Shown here: piece after piece, positions 56,825-64,000 of the stretch | How the letters are laid out: every line of letters starts with the position of its first letter | Numbering within the stretch: position 1 is the stretch's first letter | DNA from: Candidatus Saccharibacteria bacterium UBA6209 | GTDB lineage: Bacteria; Patescibacteriota; Saccharimonadia; Saccharimonadales; Saccharimonadaceae | NCBI GenBank assembly: GCA_002421965.1 | Contig: DISN01000006.1 | Coordinates: forward strand, 1 to 64,000 | DNA length: 64,000 nucleotides | Reading direction: 5' to 3' | The notes under the pieces: generated by a model | What the model was told of the DNA's origin: nothing | What the model saw: only the letters and a program-made list of their open reading frames with translations | Databases searched by the model: none | Position numbers and translations under genes: made by a program

Positions 56825-57256
56825 CTAAAATGGTATCTCGCTTAGGTCAATCGGCTTGTCGTCGATATCATCGACAACCGCTTCAGACTTAGCCGCTGGT
56901 CGTGGAGCAGAAGAGCCCGAACCACCACCATTCTCACCAGGGCCGTCTAGGAATGTCACGTCGCTGGCTGTAACCTCGATACGTGATCGCTTCTTGCCGG
57001 TCTCTTTGTCGTCCCAGCTATCTTGACGCAAACGACCCTGTACTAGCACGCGGCGACCCTTGGCTAGGTACTGCATAACTAGATCGCCTAGCTTTTCCCA
57101 CGCTGTAACGTCAAAAAAGTCAGCCTGGTCATCCTGCCCCATTCGGTCAACTGCGATACTAAAACTAACAACTGTTCGACCAGATGTAGTTGTTCGCTGC
57201 TCTGGATCGCGCGTTAGTCGACCCATTAGAATTACCTGGTTAATACTTCTCGCCAT
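56825..57256 (-). CDS. ssb: single-stranded DNA-binding protein
   Basis: 143 aa. OB fold with MARSINQVILMGRLTRDPEQRTT and FFDVTAWEKLGD, Gly/Ser-rich linker, and the acidic tail DLSEIPF that recruits partner proteins. Lies between rpsF and rpsR as in many bacteria. Confidence 0.96.
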   Translation of the reverse strand: MARSINQVILMGRLTRDPEQRTTTSGRTVVSFSIAVDRMGQDDQADFFDVTAWEKLGDLVMQYLAKGRRVLVQGRLRQDSWDDKETGKKRSRIEVTASDVTFLDGPGENGGGSGSSAPRPAAKSEAVVDDIDDKPIDLSEIPF

Positions 57257-57328
57257 ATATCCCCCTTATTTGTTAAGATTTTGAAATTACTTCCAAATTC
57301 CAAATTCTATCTTCGAAACTCTAATCTA

Positions 57329-57682
57329 TTAGTCTTGGCTTGATTCTGCTTCGTTCTTTGCTTCGCGCTCTTTTTGCTCAGCAAGTGCCTGTCGCATCTT
57401 GTCATCTGCCTTGACTAGCAGGTAGCGAAGTACTTCATCGGTGATGTTTAGAGTATTGCTAATCTTTAGTGGTGCATCAGCAGGTAGATTTACCTCCATG
57501 TACACATAGACCGCAAAGTCCTCACGACGAATCTGGTAAGCAAGCTTCTTCTTGCCCCAGTTGTCTTCTTTGATAACTTCACCGCCATTATCGGTGATTA
57601 GCGACTTAACCTTGTCAAGCGCCTTGTCTAGATCTGCTTCGAGATCAGGATGAATTAGAACTGTTAGTTCGTATTCTTTCAC
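57329..57682 (-). CDS. rpsF: ribosomal protein bS6
   Basis: 117 aa, GTG start behind AGGAGG. YELTVLIHPDLEADLDKAL and NWGKKKLAYQIRREDFAVYVYMEV are typical S6. First gene of rpsF-ssb-rpsR-Nudix-efp. Its leader (57683-57740) holds two perfect hairpins, GCTTATA/TATAAGC and GAGTTA/TAACTC, which could be a binding site for S6:S18 autoregulation, although no known motif was recognised. Confidence 0.95.
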   Translation of the reverse strand: MKEYELTVLIHPDLEADLDKALDKVKSLITDNGGEVIKEDNWGKKKLAYQIRREDFAVYVYMEVNLPADAPLKISNTLNITDEVLRYLLVKADDKMRQALAEQKEREAKNEAESSQD

Positions 57683-57746
57683 GTTTCCTCCTTTGGAATC
57701 CTTATGGATGCTTATATCTGGTATAAGCCGAGTTAATAACTCCTGT

Positions 57747-57755
57747 ATTATAGCA
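57747..57755 (-). promoter_or_regulatory. rpsF operon promoter
   Basis: Extended -10 TGCTATAAT on the minus strand, about 65 nt before the GTG start. Confidence 0.65.
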
Positions 57756-57782
57756 AAAAGCCGTGGAAAATACTAGACCGTG

Positions 57783-58331
57783 CTATTTATTAACGATCGT
57801 AACATAGCCTCCCTCAACACCGCCACTACGATGCACCATGTTACGAAACTCGCCAAGCGTACTGCCTGGTCGTAAATAGTCCCAGCACTTATATTCAGTA
57901 GGGGATCCAACTGGGAAGAGAGAGGCTTCGTTAAAGTCCGTGCTTACATCTACCATACCGCCTCCTTTGGTAGATAAATAGTACTGGCGACCATTAGAAG
58001 TTCCAGCTGTCATAATTATTTCAATTTCTCCACCCAAGCTTCCCGAGCAATATCCGTAAAAGGCATATACGCTACGCTTTGATAACTTAATCTTATAATC
58101 CTCCCCCGACGAGCTCGACGCCAGATCTTGAGAGCTCGGCAAGCGACCATTATGAATCGAAAATAAATGGATACGCTGCAGGTTTGACCGCAAGTCTGAT
58201 GCCACAACCGCATCATTTGCTCGTGCGATAATTCCCCGATATGAAACAACGGCGATCGTGGCAAGAATTCCGATGACGATGATAACGATCAACAACTCTG
58301 TGAGAGTAAAACCATAGGTTTTTTTATTCAT
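57783..58331 (-). CDS. type IV prepilin-like protein
   Basis: 182 aa. MNKKTYG leader, then FTLTELLIVIIVIGILATIAVVSYRG, Glu at +5. The helix end VVSYRG...SDLR is shared with the NHL and BspA-type fusion proteins, so all three form one subfamily distinct from the main pilin. The head (about 35-182) has two Cys and no display domain: a basic version of the subfamily. Confidence 0.82.
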   Translation of the reverse strand: MNKKTYGFTLTELLIVIIVIGILATIAVVSYRGIIARANDAVVASDLRSNLQRIHLFSIHNGRLPSSQDLASSSSGEDYKIKLSKRSVYAFYGYCSGSLGGEIEIIMTAGTSNGRQYYLSTKGGGMVDVSTDFNEASLFPVGSPTEYKCWDYLRPGSTLGEFRNMVHRSGGVEGGYVTIVNK

Positions 58332-58382
58332 TCTTCTAGTTTACCTCCCCCTGTGGTAAAAATGCAACGACAACACCGCTAT

Positions 58383-60620
58383 TTATTCGGTGTCACTCGA
58401 TGATAACTCGTCCATGCTCGATATTAACACCTCTCGTGGTCGTGAGCCGTCAGCTGGACCAATAATCCCCTGCTCTTCCATCTCGGCCATAATCCTAGCC
58501 GCCCTAGAGTAGCCAACCCGCAGTCGCATCTGCAGATAGCTGGTTGAAGCCTTGCGGCCCTCAACAACCACCCTGACTGCGTCGCGGAACATATCGTCGC
58601 CACCCTCAGATCCCATATCCATCACCACGCCGCCCTTGCCGTTCAACTGAACCGGCTGAGCAACCACATCGTTGTTGTACTGTGGAGCAGACTGCATACG
58701 CAGATGATCGGTAATTCGCACCACTTCACCGTCCGTCACCCAGGCACCCTGGATACGCTTTGGTTTGCTCATGCTTGGCGTAATCATCAGCATATCCCCC
58801 TGACCTAGCAACTTCTCGGCACCAATCTGGTCCAAAATCGTCCGTGAGTCAACCTGAGATGCTACCGTAAAGCCAATCCTCGCTGGCACGTTAGCCTTAA
58901 TCAAACCAGTAATGACATCGACACTTGGTCGCTGCGTCGCTAGCACCAGATGAATACCAACCGCACGAGCCTTTTGCGCCAGGCGAACAATCAGCGCCTC
59001 GACGTCCCTGGCTGCCACCATCATCAGGTCGGCTAGCTCGTCAATCACAATTACAATGTATGGCATAGCGCCCTCTTCGTGCTGCTGAACATTGCCAGCT
59101 TCGTCAGTTACGGCGATCTTGGTGCCCTTGGACTTCACTTTTTTGTTATAGGTCGCAATATCACGCACGCCCTCACCCTTGAGTAATTTATAACGTCGCT
59201 CCATCTCATTGACCGCCCATTTCAGTGCCGATATAGTCTTTTCAGGCTCGGTAATAACTGGCGTCAACAGATGTGGAATATCTTCATATGGCGCCATCTC
59301 AACTTGTTTTGGGTCAACCAAGATAAGCTTCATGTCGCTTGGACTGTTGCGATAAAGCAAGCTAGTCAGCAGCGTATTGATCATCACCGACTTTCCAGAA
59401 CCAGTCTGACCGGCAACCAAGAGGTGCGGCATCTTATTTAGCTCACCGACCACGGCCTGACCAGAGATATCCTTACCAATCGCAAAGCTCAGTGGCTCAC
59501 GAGCGGACTTCCACTGCTTTGAATTTAGTACGCCATATAGTCGCACATCAGCCGCCTTGCGGTTCGGCACCTCTATACCAACTGCCCGCTGACCAGGGAT
59601 TGGCGCCTCGATACGCAAACTTTGAGCCGCTAGGTTTAGGGCAATGTTGGTCTCTAGCGCGGTAATGCGAGTTAGTTTAACGCCGCTAGGTGGTTTTAGA
59701 GTATATTGGGTCACCTTTGGTCCAATGTTTACGTCACCCATCTCGACTTCGATGTTAAATTCCGCCAAAGTGTCACGAATTACCTCTGCGCTGTGGTGGT
59801 AGTCACCAACATCGGCCGCACTTTCTTTTTGTTCAAGCAGGTCAAAGCTTGGCATCTTCCAGTTTGGATCGTGAGCCATAACCAGAGCCGCCTGCTCTTC
59901 GGCGGCCTTATCAACCTTGGTGCTGTTTTTGAGGCTAGACAGCGTCTGAGACTTTTTCTTGTCTTGAGCCGAATCTTCGACAATTGGCACACCAGCATTT
60001 AGCTTAATGTCGTTTAATTTCTTGGTAGGCTCTGCCTTTTCTGCCTTGGTGGCCTTTTTCATCACCTCAGCATTTGAATCGTCGTCAACTCGATCACTCT
60101 TGAGCAGACCCCAAATACTCGAGATCATCACGCCAGGACTAGTGCTGGTAATAAATAGCGAGGTGATAATAATCAGCAGCACATATATAAATACCGCAAC
60201 CGCTGGGTCGACCATACTTAGCATCGCCTGGTTAGCAGTATCGCCCACCAGTCCGCCAGCTAGCGGGCGGCTGGCATTTTTGAGCAGCCCAAAAAGTCCG
60301 GACAGCCAGACTAGAACAATTACAGAGGCAAACTTAACCACAAAGGGCAGCCTGTTTTCTTCGGATCGAAAAATATTAACCGCTGTATAGACCAATAGCA
60401 CTGGCAAAGCGTACATCGCATAGCCGATAACCGTCTGGGTGATCATGCCGATCCACTCGACAACCGGGCCGCCGGTCTTGAACCAAGATACTATTAACAG
60501 TAGTGATAGGACTATCAGTAGCACTGCGCCAACTTGCGACCAAAAACCAGACGGCAGACTGTGCTTTGGTGCTGATTTTGCCGCGGAGGCTTTTTTGCGG
60601 GTCTTTCGTTTTTTAGCCAT
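58383..60620 (-). CDS. ftsK: FtsK/SpoIIIE DNA translocase
   Basis: 745 aa. Four N-terminal membrane helices (about 27-160), linker, alpha domain, motor with Walker A GQTGSGKS (404-411) and Walker B VIVIDELADLM, and a C-terminal winged-helix gamma domain (YLQMRLRVGYSRAARIMAEMEEQGIIG). Pumps chromosomes through the septum and activates Xer recombination. Two -10-like boxes upstream: 60631-60636 and TGCTATAAT at 60669-60677. Confidence 0.95.
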   Translation of the reverse strand: MAKKRKTRKKASAAKSAPKHSLPSGFWSQVGAVLLIVLSLLLIVSWFKTGGPVVEWIGMITQTVIGYAMYALPVLLVYTAVNIFRSEENRLPFVVKFASVIVLVWLSGLFGLLKNASRPLAGGLVGDTANQAMLSMVDPAVAVFIYVLLIIITSLFITSTSPGVMISSIWGLLKSDRVDDDSNAEVMKKATKAEKAEPTKKLNDIKLNAGVPIVEDSAQDKKKSQTLSSLKNSTKVDKAAEEQAALVMAHDPNWKMPSFDLLEQKESAADVGDYHHSAEVIRDTLAEFNIEVEMGDVNIGPKVTQYTLKPPSGVKLTRITALETNIALNLAAQSLRIEAPIPGQRAVGIEVPNRKAADVRLYGVLNSKQWKSAREPLSFAIGKDISGQAVVGELNKMPHLLVAGQTGSGKSVMINTLLTSLLYRNSPSDMKLILVDPKQVEMAPYEDIPHLLTPVITEPEKTISALKWAVNEMERRYKLLKGEGVRDIATYNKKVKSKGTKIAVTDEAGNVQQHEEGAMPYIVIVIDELADLMMVAARDVEALIVRLAQKARAVGIHLVLATQRPSVDVITGLIKANVPARIGFTVASQVDSRTILDQIGAEKLLGQGDMLMITPSMSKPKRIQGAWVTDGEVVRITDHLRMQSAPQYNNDVVAQPVQLNGKGGVVMDMGSEGGDDMFRDAVRVVVEGRKASTSYLQMRLRVGYSRAARIMAEMEEQGIIGPADGSRPREVLISSMDELSSSDTE

Positions 60621-60668
60621 AACTGTTTATATTATACAGGTTTATTACTGTTTAGTAACCTAATTACC

Positions 60669-60677
60669 ATTATAGCA
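60669..60677 (-). promoter_or_regulatory. ftsK promoter (extended -10)
   Basis: TGCTATAAT on the minus strand about 50 nt before the ATG; a second TATAAT lies closer at 60631-60636. Confidence 0.5.
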
Positions 60678-60707
60678 TAAATGGCGAAAATATGCAATCA
60701 TAACCGC

Positions 60708-60737
60708 TTGCATAAATAATTAATTCTCTGTTATAGT
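60708..60737 (+). promoter_or_regulatory. promoter of the prepilin-BspA fusion gene
   Basis: TTGCAT (60708-60713), 18-nt spacer, TATAGT (60732-60737); about 35 nt before ATG 60772. Confidence 0.5.
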
Positions 60738-60771
60738 AGCCATAAGTACTATATTTATACGAGGTATACTC

Positions 60772-62241
60772 ATGAGAACCAAAGATCGTCAATATAAACC
60801 AGCCTTTACAATCGTCGAAATGATAGTGGTCATCGTGGTAATCGCCATCCTGGCAACGATTAGCGTCGTTAGCTACCGTATATGGCAAGATACTGCCGCC
60901 GAGACAGAGATCAAAAGCGACCTAAATGGCGTACAAACCGCCATGAATGACCGCAAGAATTGGACTAGCGGTGCGGATAGTGGTTACCCTGTGTTCGAAG
61001 AAGGAACAGTGTTTGACGGCGCCAATGGCACAAAAAGTATATTCACCCAAAGCCCTGGGGTAACGCTCACCTATATGTCAGGGGACAAAAAGAGCTTTTG
61101 CGTAGAGGCTGTTAGTAAACTTCGAGGTAAAGTCTACCTGTTTCTCAACTCAACTGACGGAATCATGAAAAAAGGCACTTGTGCTGGCGGCGAGGGTGCT
61201 ACGCCAATACCAACCAGCGCCGACTACACACTATTTACCTATAACACCGCAGCGCCTGGATGCTCGGGGACGATTCAACTGCCGATAACCTCACCCGCCA
61301 GCGACACTAACTCAGAGATACACTGGGGCGATGGATCAACACAGACAAGAACTAGCGCCCTACCATCACACACATATACAAAAGCCGGAAAGTATACTGT
61401 GGCCTACAAGGGGGCGATATCCATCATAAATGGAAATTCAGTTGCCGCAGCAAACAGGAACTGTATAACTGGAGTTAGGCAGTGGTCCAATGCTATATCC
61501 TTGAATCAAATCAGTACCCTAGGAGGAGCAAACCTCACATCAGTCGCCCAACCTCCAGCCACAGTCACAAATATGAGCTACATGTTTGGTGGCGCGAGCT
61601 CCTTCAACCAGTCAATAGATCATTGGGATACGAGTAATGTCACAAACATGAACGGCATGTTTTATGCAGCTACCGCCTTCAATAAGCCGATTGGGTCATG
61701 GAACACCAGTAAGGTAACGCACATGGGCTATATGTTCGACTTAGCCAGCTCCTTCAACCAACCAATCGGGTCGTGGGACATTAGCAAGGTAACAAACCTA
61801 GAGGCTATGTTCTTCAACGCTACATCTTTCAATCAACCGATTGGATCCTGGAATACGAGCAATGTAGTTTCTATAAGCGGAATGTTCCGCAACGCTAAGG
61901 CGTTTAATCAGCCGATTGGGTCATGGGATATGAGCAAGGTTAACTCGACGGCTTGGATGTTCACTAATGCCACCTCCTTCAACCAGCCACTCAATAGCTG
62001 GAACGTAAGCAACGTAACTAGTACTCTGCGCATGTTTAATAGTGCCAAGGCATTCAATCAGCCCCTATCCAGCTGGAACACTAGTAAGGTGACGGATATG
62101 GGCAACATGTTTGAGGACGCCAACTCATTCAATCAGAACATATCAGGATGGAACGTTGCTCTCGTAACTAACTGGGGTGGTATATACTTCCGATCAAGCA
62201 CTCCGCTCACGAACGCAAATACTCCGTCTAAATTCCTATAG
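60772..62241 (+). CDS. prepilin-type protein displaying PKD-like and BspA-type (DUF285) repeats
   Basis: 489 aa. Leader [11 protein letters not shown], then [16 protein letters not shown] with Glu +5; the residue before cleavage is Ala, not Gly. Pilin-like head 35-140 with two Cys. PKD-like part (about 148-225, [10 protein letters not shown]...[11 protein letters not shown]). Eight 25-residue repeats (about 262-475) of the form [24 protein letters not shown], the DUF285/BspA surface-repeat type known from host-binding proteins. Pilus- or membrane-tethered adhesin is inferred. Confidence 0.87.
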   Translation: MRTKDRQYKPAFTIVEMIVVIVVIAILATISVVSYRIWQDTAAETEIKSDLNGVQTAMNDRKNWTSGADSGYPVFEEGTVFDGANGTKSIFTQSPGVTLTYMSGDKKSFCVEAVSKLRGKVYLFLNSTDGIMKKGTCAGGEGATPIPTSADYTLFTYNTAAPGCSGTIQLPITSPASDTNSEIHWGDGSTQTRTSALPSHTYTKAGKYTVAYKGAISIINGNSVAAANRNCITGVRQWSNAISLNQISTLGGANLTSVAQPPATVTNMSYMFGGASSFNQSIDHWDTSNVTNMNGMFYAATAFNKPIGSWNTSKVTHMGYMFDLASSFNQPIGSWDISKVTNLEAMFFNATSFNQPIGSWNTSNVVSISGMFRNAKAFNQPIGSWDMSKVNSTAWMFTNATSFNQPLNSWNVSNVTSTLRMFNSAKAFNQPLSSWNTSKVTDMGNMFEDANSFNQNISGWNVALVTNWGGIYFRSSTPLTNANTPSKFL

Positions 62242-62260
62242 TCGATCCCGTATTCAGCAC

Positions 62261-62292
62261 AAAAAATATCCGGCACTCTGACGGATATTTTA
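62261..62292. terminator. bidirectional terminator
   Basis: AAATATCCG/CGGATATTT stem with 9-nt loop and A/T runs on both sides, between the convergent fusion gene and RNase J gene. Confidence 0.85.
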
Positions 62293-62308
62293 TATTGCTA
62301 CCTATAAA

Positions 62309-64000
62309 TTAGTAAGGCTTGCCATCGCTACGCTCGCGTCCACGAGTGTCATTTGCCTCAGTATCAGGCACCTGACGGCTTGGGAACTTGCGACGAGGAA
62401 GGCTCGACATCGAGACTGGCTTTGCAGGTGCAGCCGGCTGCTGGCCCTGAGTTGGTCGCGGCTTGCCACTAGGCTTATCGCCCGCTGAGCTACGAAGTCC
62501 GATCTCATTGATAACTGGGATAACGATCGGTGTACGCCTGGTCTGGTCGTAGAGCACGTGCGTGACCTCATCCTTGATCTCTTTCTTGAGCACTTCGATA
62601 TCATACTTACCGTTGATGCCCTTGGTCATCTTTTGGCGTAGGTACTGACGAATTAAGTTCATCAGCTCCTCTGAGTCACGTAGATAGATAAATCCACGAG
62701 AGATGATGTCTGGGCTAGTCAGTAGGCGTCCTGTGCCCTTCTGAATGGTCAGAACGACCACAAACATACCCTCTTGCGACATGTGGATACGATCCTTGAG
62801 TACGACTTCTGAGACAATTGCACCAGAGTCATCATACATCACACCGCCAACCTGGATGCGTCCGGCTTTTTTGGCCTGTCGCTCGTAGTCAATCTCGATG
62901 ATATCGCCCGCATCACACACAAAAATATTCTTCCTAGGAATACCGCACTCTTTTTCAGCCAAGCGCGCATTGTGGACCAGCATATGGAATTCACCGTGAA
63001 TTGGCATGTAGTAGGTTGGGTTCAGGGCGTTAATTAACTTAACGTGATCGTCATAGTAACCATGTCCTGACAGGTGAAGCGGACCAACACCAGTTAGATG
63101 TGTCTTGCCATTCTGAATCACGCCCGAACCTTCACGCATCAAACCATCAACCGTACGAATCACATTCTTTTCGTTACCTGGAATTGGATTAGAGCTAAAG
63201 ACAATAACATCCGAACTCTTGATTTTGATATGCTTGTGCGAACCAGAGGCCATCCGGTTAAGCACGGCGTTAAACTCACCCTGCGAACCAGTACAGACAA
63301 TCGTCACCTTGCCGTCAGGAAACTTAACGATATCTTCCATCTTGACGATAGTGTCTTTTGGCACCTTGATAGTACCAGCACGAAGCGCTACTTCGAGGTT
63401 TTGGATCATCGAATAGCCGGCAAAGGCCACCTTGCGGTCATGCTTTTTAGCCTCATCAAGAATTAGCTGCATACGATGAATCTGGCTTGAGAAACAGCTA
63501 AGAATCAAGCGAGACGACGGATACATATCCATTACCTGGCCAATTGAATGCTGAATATCTAGCTCGCCATGAGTGTGTGTGCCCTCTGACTCACAGTTGG
63601 TCGACTCATTCATAAACATCAAGATGCCCTCTTTGGTGGCAATCTCGGTTAGTCGCTCTAGGTCAAACTTATTACCATCAACCGGATTCTCCTCAAATCG
63701 CCAGTCACCAGAGTCAACAATTACACCTAGTGGCGTACGGACAACAACGGCTGTCGAGTCAGGGATTGAGTGGTTAACACGGACTAGTTCGATAGAGAAA
63801 TTGTCGCTAATTTGCACAATTTCGTGCGATGCTGGATCCATCACCCGATAATCTGGCTGGAAGTCAGTATCGGCGTCGTCCATGGTGCGATTGAGCATAC
63901 CGACGGTAAATTTCGACGCATAAACTGGAGCCGGAATACGGTGGATAAAGTGACGGAATGAACCAATGTGGTCAAGGTGCCCGTGAGTAAAGACGTGAGC
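62309..64000 (-). CDS. rnj: ribonuclease J (N-terminus beyond window)
   Basis: 563 residues are visible; the frame stays open through 63898 (an internal Met) to the edge. The last part seen contains THGHLDHIGS, the metal-binding HxHxDH motif of RNase J. Further metal and substrate motifs are STNCESEGTH and LHLSGHGY. A beta-CASP domain and C-terminal domain follow, with a Lys/Arg/Pro-rich tail. RNase J has 5'-to-3' exo- and endonuclease activity in mRNA decay. Confidence 0.95.
   Translation of the reverse strand, partial: AHVFTHGHLDHIGSFRHFIHRIPAPVYASKFTVGMLNRTMDDADTDFQPDYRVMDPASHEIVQISDNFSIELVRVNHSIPDSTAVVVRTPLGVIVDSGDWRFEENPVDGNKFDLERLTEIATKEGILMFMNESTNCESEGTHTHGELDIQHSIGQVMDMYPSSRLILSCFSSQIHRMQLILDEAKKHDRKVAFAGYSMIQNLEVALRAGTIKVPKDTIVKMEDIVKFPDGKVTIVCTGSQGEFNAVLNRMASGSHKHIKIKSSDVIVFSSNPIPGNEKNVIRTVDGLMREGSGVIQNGKTHLTGVGPLHLSGHGYYDDHVKLINALNPTYYMPIHGEFHMLVHNARLAEKECGIPRKNIFVCDAGDIIEIDYERQAKKAGRIQVGGVMYDDSGAIVSEVVLKDRIHMSQEGMFVVVLTIQKGTGRLLTSPDIISRGFIYLRDSEELMNLIRQYLRQKMTKGINGKYDIEVLKKEIKDEVTHVLYDQTRRTPIVIPVINEIGLRSSAGDKPSGKPRPTQGQQPAAPAKPVSMSSLPRRKFPSRQVPDTEANDTRGRERSDGKPY

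Noticed and set aside
61561..62200. Possible CRISPR-like regular repeats
   Set aside because: The 75-bp periodicity comes from the 25-residue DUF285 repeats in one open frame; there are no unique spacers.

Overview
The window looks like a Candidatus Saccharibacteria (TM7, Candidate Phyla Radiation) chromosome segment. It carries the 5' part of a 16S rRNA gene, a compact gene set with tight ATGA overlaps, a type IV pilus locus, a threonyl-tRNA synthetase without a TGS domain, tmRNA, RNase P RNA, RNase J and Gram-positive style sortase/LPXTG proteins. UGA is used as a stop (pilM and the sortase gene end in TGA), which argues against the recoded Gracilibacteria and Absconditabacteria. The assignment rests on gene content and sequence impression, not on a database search.

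Layout. 1-5.6 kb (minus): gyrB-gyrA-PAP2-like gene running into the 16S rRNA gene from its own promoter. 5.7-8.2 kb (plus): an LPRTG-anchored surface protein and a membrane partner. 8.2-11.9 kb (minus): a TraG/VirD4-like T4SS ATPase with two small partners. 11.9-13.8 kb has no protein gene: a GC-rich structured RNA candidate, an unassigned AT-rich stretch, a small RNA candidate and tmRNA. 13.8-16.5 kb (plus): a ComM-like ATPase and infC-rpmI-rplT. 16.5-18.7 kb (minus): rnpB, a Nudix-RNase HI fusion, tRNA-Pro, a 148-nt structured RNA candidate and an M50 protease. 19.1-20.6 kb: a prepilin fused to an NHL beta-propeller. 20.8-26.1 kb: rpmB, a metallo-beta-lactamase-fold gene and its HTH neighbour, miaA, an alkyltransferase-like gene, a HAD phosphatase and thrS with a T-box-like leader. 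26.1-33.4 kb: four tRNAs across 17-32 kb, nrdR, a glycosyltransferase, SOD, a foldase, a PH-domain protein, ndk, an Xer recombinase and a tRNA-derived palindromic repeat.

33.4-48.2 kb is one long minus-strand type IV pilus locus: a TPR-like gene, a 937-aa surface protein, PilM, PilN, PilO, a 76-aa membrane protein, PilB, PilT, PilC, the main pilin, PilD and four minor-pilin-like genes. 48.3-50.3 kb is a strikingly G+C-rich island holding a sortase and a VPKTG cell-wall protein, probably acquired by transfer. 50.5-53 kb holds an XRE regulator pair, ychF and a GIY-YIG gene inside tandem palindromic repeats. 53-58.3 kb: TlyA, a beta-lactamase-like hydrolase, efp, a Nudix gene, rpsR, ssb, rpsF and another pilin. 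58.4-64 kb: ftsK, a prepilin fused to a PKD-like region and BspA-type repeats, and RNase J running off the edge.

Functionally the segment joins information processing with a large cell-surface programme: a complete pilus machine, several prepilin-type surface proteins with exchangeable display domains, and sortase substrates. This would suit an epibiont that must bind a host cell and take up DNA. The most interesting items are the prepilin-tethered propeller and leucine-rich-like proteins, the foreign-looking sortase module, a short thrS T-box matched by a U73 tRNA-Thr in the same window, and several unassigned structured RNAs.
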